Shown here piece after piece: positions 6,103-8,928 of a DNA stretch of 8,928 bases (its first letter is position 1; the number at the start of each line of letters is the position of its first letter). The stretch comes from Deltaproteobacteria bacterium. GTDB lineage: Bacteria > Desulfobacterota > Desulfobacteria > Desulfobacterales > SG8-13. Location of the stretch: NCBI GenBank assembly GCA_024639205.1, contig JAHEIV010000098.1, forward strand, positions 1 through 8,928, written 5' to 3'. Below the pieces are notes generated by a model, which worked only from the letters and a program-made list of their open reading frames with translations, had not been told where the DNA came from and did not search any database. The position numbers and the translations under genes were made by a program.

Positions 6103-8688
6103 TTGAGCTTCCAATACAGCCCATTTATCACGCCTCTGGTAATCGCTGCAGCCGCATGCGCTGCATTTGCGATCCTGGCCTGGAGACGTCCCACCCTGAC
6201 CGGTTCCAAGGCTTTTGTCTGGCTCGGAATGGGAATGGCCGGCTGGTCTCTGGCATATGCCATGGAGATCGGAAGTCCCCTGCTGGCCTCCAAGCTCTTC
6301 TGGGTCAAATTGCAGTTCATCTTTATTGCTGTGGTCCCTCTGAGCTGGCTGATTTTTGTTCTTGCCTATACCGGCCAGTCCGAAAAACTGTCCGCCCGCA
6401 ACAAAGCCCTGCTGCTGATCATACCAGTGGTAACCCTGCTGTTTGTGGCCACCGACCACCTGCACGGTCTGGTGATCAGCCGCGTGGCACTGCAACGACA
6501 GGGTTCGTATACACTGTTGGTGCGGTTTTTTGGCCCGTGGTTCTGGCTGTACGCTGCGTACAGTTATCTGCTGATCTTCTTGGGCTCGATTCTGCTGATT
6601 CAGTCGATCATCCGTTTTCCAAACCGCTATCGCGGACAATCTACCGCCCTGCTGGCAGCGGCCCTGGTGCCGCTGGGTTGCAATGCAATCTACCTGCTGG
6701 GCCTGAGTCCCTTCGCCTCGCTCGACATCACCCCCTTTGCCTTTACAATATCCGCGATCGCCCTTGCCTGGGGAACATTCCGCGGCAGGCTGCTGGACAT
6801 TACACCGATCGCTTACGACCAGGCCATCAAAAGCATGCATGACAGCGTGCTGATCCTCGACGATCACAATCGCGTGCTCGATGCCAACCAGGCTGCGCTG
6901 ACGATACTGAAGAAAAGATCCGTGCGGGTTGTCGGAGAGCAGGTAGAAAAGCTCCTGGCGCCGTGGCCCAAGCTGCACCAGCACTTCCGGTCGCCCTCCG
7001 GAGGCCGGGAAGAAATCGTCATTCGCAACAAAGAGCGCCAGCAGTATTATGACCTGCTGATATCGCCGATCTACTCCCGCAACCGGCTAACCGGCCGATT
7101 GGTAGTATTTCGCGACATTACGCGCCGCAAGCGATACGAAAAAGCTCTGCAGGAGAGCGAAGAGCGCTTTCGCAGCGCATTCGATCAGGCCCTGATCGGA
7201 ATGGTGCTGATCGATTTGGAAGGCGACTTCCTGGCGGTAAACTCCTACGTCTCCGACATGCTTGGCCGCACCGTCGATGAGCTTTTGGAGATGAACCTGA
7301 GAGATATCATCCACCCCGAAAACGTGCATATCGAGGCCAGACGAAGAAAAGAGCTGATAGCCGGCGACATCGAACAGATCCTGTTGGAAAAGCGATACAT
7401 TCGCAAAGATGGAGAAATCGTCTGGGGGCGCTTCAGCGCCTCTCTCTTGCGCGATACGCTCGGCGACCCGCTGCATATCGTCGCCCACCTGCAGAATCTG
7501 ACCGAGCAGAAGCAAATCGAGACCGAAAAACGCCGCCTGGAAATCCAGACCCAGGTGGCGCAACGAATGGAGTCGATCGGCACGTTGGCCGGCGGCATCG
7601 CGCACGACTTTAACAACATCCTGATGAGCATCCAGGGAAATATTTCCCTGCTGCGCAGCACCATCAAGGGCAGCCGGTCTACCACTGAAAAGCTGCAGAC
7701 AATTGAGCACTACATACAAAGCGGTGCGAAGCTGACCCAGCAACTGCTGGGGTTTGCCCGCAGCGGCAAGTACGAAGTCAAAACGCTGGAGCTTAACAGT
7801 GTTATTGAGAAAACTGCCAATATGTTCGGCCGAACCCGCAAGGGCATCGATATCAAGATGCACTTGGACCAGCAGCTGTGGAAGACCAATGCCGATCAAA
7901 GCCAGATAGAGCAAATCCTGCTGAATCTTTACGTCAACGCCGGACAGGCAATGCCCCGCGGTGGAACACTCTCGTTGGACACCAGCAACGTATTTCTGGA
8001 CGGCTCCTCCACCAAACCTTACCGCGTGAAGCCGGGAAAATACGTCAAGGTGTCGGTCACAGACACCGGTGAAGGAATGGACGCTGCCATTCAGCAACGG
8101 ATCTTCGAGCCCTTTTTCACCACCAAGGAAATGGGGCGTGGAACCGGGTTGGGGCTGGCATCCGTTTACGGGATCGTGAAAAACCACGGTGGCTACATCA
8201 ACGTTTACAGTGAAAAAGACCAGGGCACCACCTTCAACCTGTACTTCCCGGCCCTGGATCGATCTTCCGCCGGAGAGATAGTTACCCCCCAGACGATCGA
8301 GCTCGGCACGGAAACGATCCTGTTTGTGGACGACGAGGCAATGATCCTGGCCACTGGGGAAGAGCTGCTCAAAGAGCTCGGATACACGGTGCTGATTGCA
8401 AACGGAGGACAACAGGCCGTAGAGCTATATGCGGAGCAAATAAATGAGATTGACCTGGTGATATTGGATCTGGTGATGCCCGATGTTTCCGGAAAGGAGA
8501 CTTTCCTGCGTCTTAAATCGACCAACCCCCGGATCAAGGTGCTGCTCTCCAGCGGTTACAGCATCAACGGGGCGGTAGAAGAACTTCTGCGAGAGGGGTG
8601 CGATGGATTCATTCAAAAACCCTTCAACGCGGCCCAGCTCTCGGTCAAAATCCGCAGCATCCTGGATGCGGAAGCCACGGTGAACTGA
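6103..8688 (+). CDS. Membrane hybrid histidine kinase: 7TM, two PAS, HisKA, HATPase, receiver
   Basis: An 861-residue inner-membrane signalling protein. Residues about 8-230 form a seven-helix sensor of the histidine-kinase N-terminal 7TM type, ending in the typical DITPFAFTISAIALAWGTFRG-like segment and RLLDITPIA. PAS domains span about 238-340 and 348-468. The H-box LAGGIAHDFNN carries His501. The ATPase domain shows the N-box (Asn608, Asn612), DTGEGM (654-659), IFEPFFTTK and GRGTGLGLASVYG (678-690). The receiver (about 737-855) has acidic Asp743/Asp744, phosphoacceptor Asp789 in LVILDLVMPD, Ser816 and Lys839, so it looks active. The chosen start is TTG with a poorly spaced AAAGAG; no ATG or GTG occurs in frame upstream before the stop at 6028, and the next ATG (codon 43) would remove the first helix. 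No response regulator or DNA-binding protein lies beside it; output may go through a phosphotransfer protein elsewhere. The ligand is unknown. Confidence 0.9.
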   Translation: MSFQYSPFITPLVIAAAACAAFAILAWRRPTLTGSKAFVWLGMGMAGWSLAYAMEIGSPLLASKLFWVKLQFIFIAVVPLSWLIFVLAYTGQSEKLSARNKALLLIIPVVTLLFVATDHLHGLVISRVALQRQGSYTLLVRFFGPWFWLYAAYSYLLIFLGSILLIQSIIRFPNRYRGQSTALLAAALVPLGCNAIYLLGLSPFASLDITPFAFTISAIALAWGTFRGRLLDITPIAYDQAIKSMHDSVLILDDHNRVLDANQAALTILKKRSVRVVGEQVEKLLAPWPKLHQHFRSPSGGREEIVIRNKERQQYYDLLISPIYSRNRLTGRLVVFRDITRRKRYEKALQESEERFRSAFDQALIGMVLIDLEGDFLAVNSYVSDMLGRTVDELLEMNLRDIIHPENVHIEARRRKELIAGDIEQILLEKRYIRKDGEIVWGRFSASLLRDTLGDPLHIVAHLQNLTEQKQIETEKRRLEIQTQVAQRMESIGTLAGGIAHDFNNILMSIQGNISLLRSTIKGSRSTTEKLQTIEHYIQSGAKLTQQLLGFARSGKYEVKTLELNSVIEKTANMFGRTRKGIDIKMHLDQQLWKTNADQSQIEQILLNLYVNAGQAMPRGGTLSLDTSNVFLDGSSTKPYRVKPGKYVKVSVTDTGEGMDAAIQQRIFEPFFTTKEMGRGTGLGLASVYGIVKNHGGYINVYSEKDQGTTFNLYFPALDRSSAGEIVTPQTIELGTETILFVDDEAMILATGEELLKELGYTVLIANGGQQAVELYAEQINEIDLVILDLVMPDVSGKETFLRLKSTNPRIKVLLSSGYSINGAVEELLREGCDGFIQKPFNAAQLSVKIRSILDAEATVN

Positions 8689-8752
8689 TGCAGCTGCCGG
8701 GCTGTAAAAGTGTCCAAAAAGAGTCCGACGGCTATCAGAGATCGGGAAGAAA

Positions 8753-8863
8753 ATGGGTACCGCAATAGTGGATATGGCAGGAATCTTTCCCGACAACCAT
8801 AGATTGTCACCTTTTTCCCCATTGATTGGCACCGTTATCCCCTTAGATGATGTCATCGGATGA
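8753..8863 (+). CDS. Possible 36-residue small protein
   Basis: An ATG-started frame of 36 codons, preceded by a purine-rich GGGAAGAAA that could serve as a close ribosome site. It begins MGTAIVDMAGIFPDN and ends PLDDVIG. I do not recognise it. Its TGA stop overlaps the ATG of the next open frame as ATGA, an arrangement seen in coupled genes but also easy to get by chance. Third-position GC is only about half, weaker than in the neighbouring genes. Treat as speculative. Confidence 0.2.
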   Translation: MGTAIVDMAGIFPDNHRLSPFSPLIGTVIPLDDVIG

Positions 8864-8928
8864 ATAAGAACTGCTCGATTGACGTCATTGATGGCATTAC
8901 ACGGATCCACTATTTCAAAAACCCGGCA
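8860..8928 (+). CDS. Possible start of a rightward gene cut by the window edge
   Basis: The frame opens at ATG 8860 and stays open for 23 codons to the last base. It begins MNKNCSIDVIDGITRIHYF and looks like plausible coding sequence, with somewhat GC-rich third positions. No clear Shine-Dalgarno sequence precedes it; if real, translation might depend on coupling to the small frame ending at 8863. The fragment is too short to assign a family. Confidence 0.35.
   Translation, partial: MNKNCSIDVIDGITRIHYFKNPA

Larger units (their letters stand above)
8689..8928. other. Right-edge stretch, mostly without a recognisable gene
   Basis: After the kinase stop there is only a weak 4-base stem (CAGC 8691-8694, GCTG 8701-8704) and no convincing terminator. 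Base composition is more AT-rich than the flanking genes. Palindromes TGACGTCA (8880-8887) and GATGATGTCATC (8847-8858) are present, but short palindromes are expected by chance. The two small frames described separately are the only coding candidates. Confidence 0.4.

Noticed and set aside
6055..6984. Minus-strand open frame of 309 codons opposite the kinase sensor domain
   Set aside because: It is the antisense shadow of the hydrophobic 7TM region; Gln/His/Gly-rich, low in structure, and with no family resemblance.
7087..8412. Long minus-strand open frame (441 codons) opposite the kinase
   Set aside because: It lies wholly antisense to a gene with complete, ordered kinase motifs. Its composition (rich in Gln, His, Val) is what the complement of GC-biased codons gives, and it shows no recognisable domain.
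8880..8887. TGACGTCA palindrome as a regulator site
   Set aside because: A single 8-base palindrome in 9 kb is expected by chance and has no positional support.
8425..8910. Minus-strand frame of 161 codons spanning the kinase 3' end and right tail
   Set aside because: Half of it is antisense to the conserved receiver domain, and the rest is unrecognised; no ribosome site was seen.
1..8928. Searched for tandem repeats, CRISPR-like arrays, tRNA genes and insertion-sequence ends
   Set aside because: None was seen by eye; only short isolated inverted or direct repeats are present.

Overview
The window reads as an ordinary chromosomal stretch of a moderately GC-rich Gram-negative bacterium. Protein style (a CcmA/EcsA-like ABC ATPase with a large single-chain permease, a diverged YchF paralogue, and a hybrid kinase with an N-terminal 7TM domain) is reminiscent of sulfate-reducing Desulfobacterota such as the Desulfosarcina/Desulfobacteraceae group. 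That placement is an inference from sequence style; there is no rRNA or other phylogenetic marker here. I see no tRNA, rRNA, insertion sequence, CRISPR array, integrase or other sign of a mobile region.

Layout. At the left, a DinB-fold metal-binding protein runs leftward (180-710). A divergent intergenic region (711-917) holds an inverted repeat and a good extended -10 promoter facing right. It drives a two-gene ABC exporter cassette: ATPase (918-1676) and a 562-residue permease (1723-3411). After a 158-base gap comes diaminopropionate ammonia-lyase (dpaL, 3570-4793), with both catalytic aspartates and the PLP lysine in place. A second well-formed promoter (TTGCAG, 18 bases, TATAAT) then precedes a diverged YchF/OLA1-like P-loop protein (4975-6003) with an intact C-terminal TGS domain but altered nucleotide-binding motifs. 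The largest gene is a membrane-bound hybrid histidine kinase (6103-8688: 7TM, PAS, PAS, HisKA, HATPase, receiver), probably starting at TTG. The last 240 bases hold no recognisable gene; two small reading frames, overlapping by ATGA, are noted with low confidence, the second running off the window.

How the genes work together. Only the ATPase and permease clearly form a functional unit. The lyase, the YchF-like protein and the kinase are separated by 99 to 181 bases, and nothing in the sequence ties them into one pathway. The kinase has no separate response regulator gene beside it and carries its own receiver.

I found no convincing new multi-gene system. The points most worth a second look are the motif-degenerate YchF paralogue, a possible frameshift at the 3' end of the ABC ATPase gene (the -1 frame would restore an ATGA overlap with the permease gene), and the matching TGGTATAAT elements in front of two separate transcription units.
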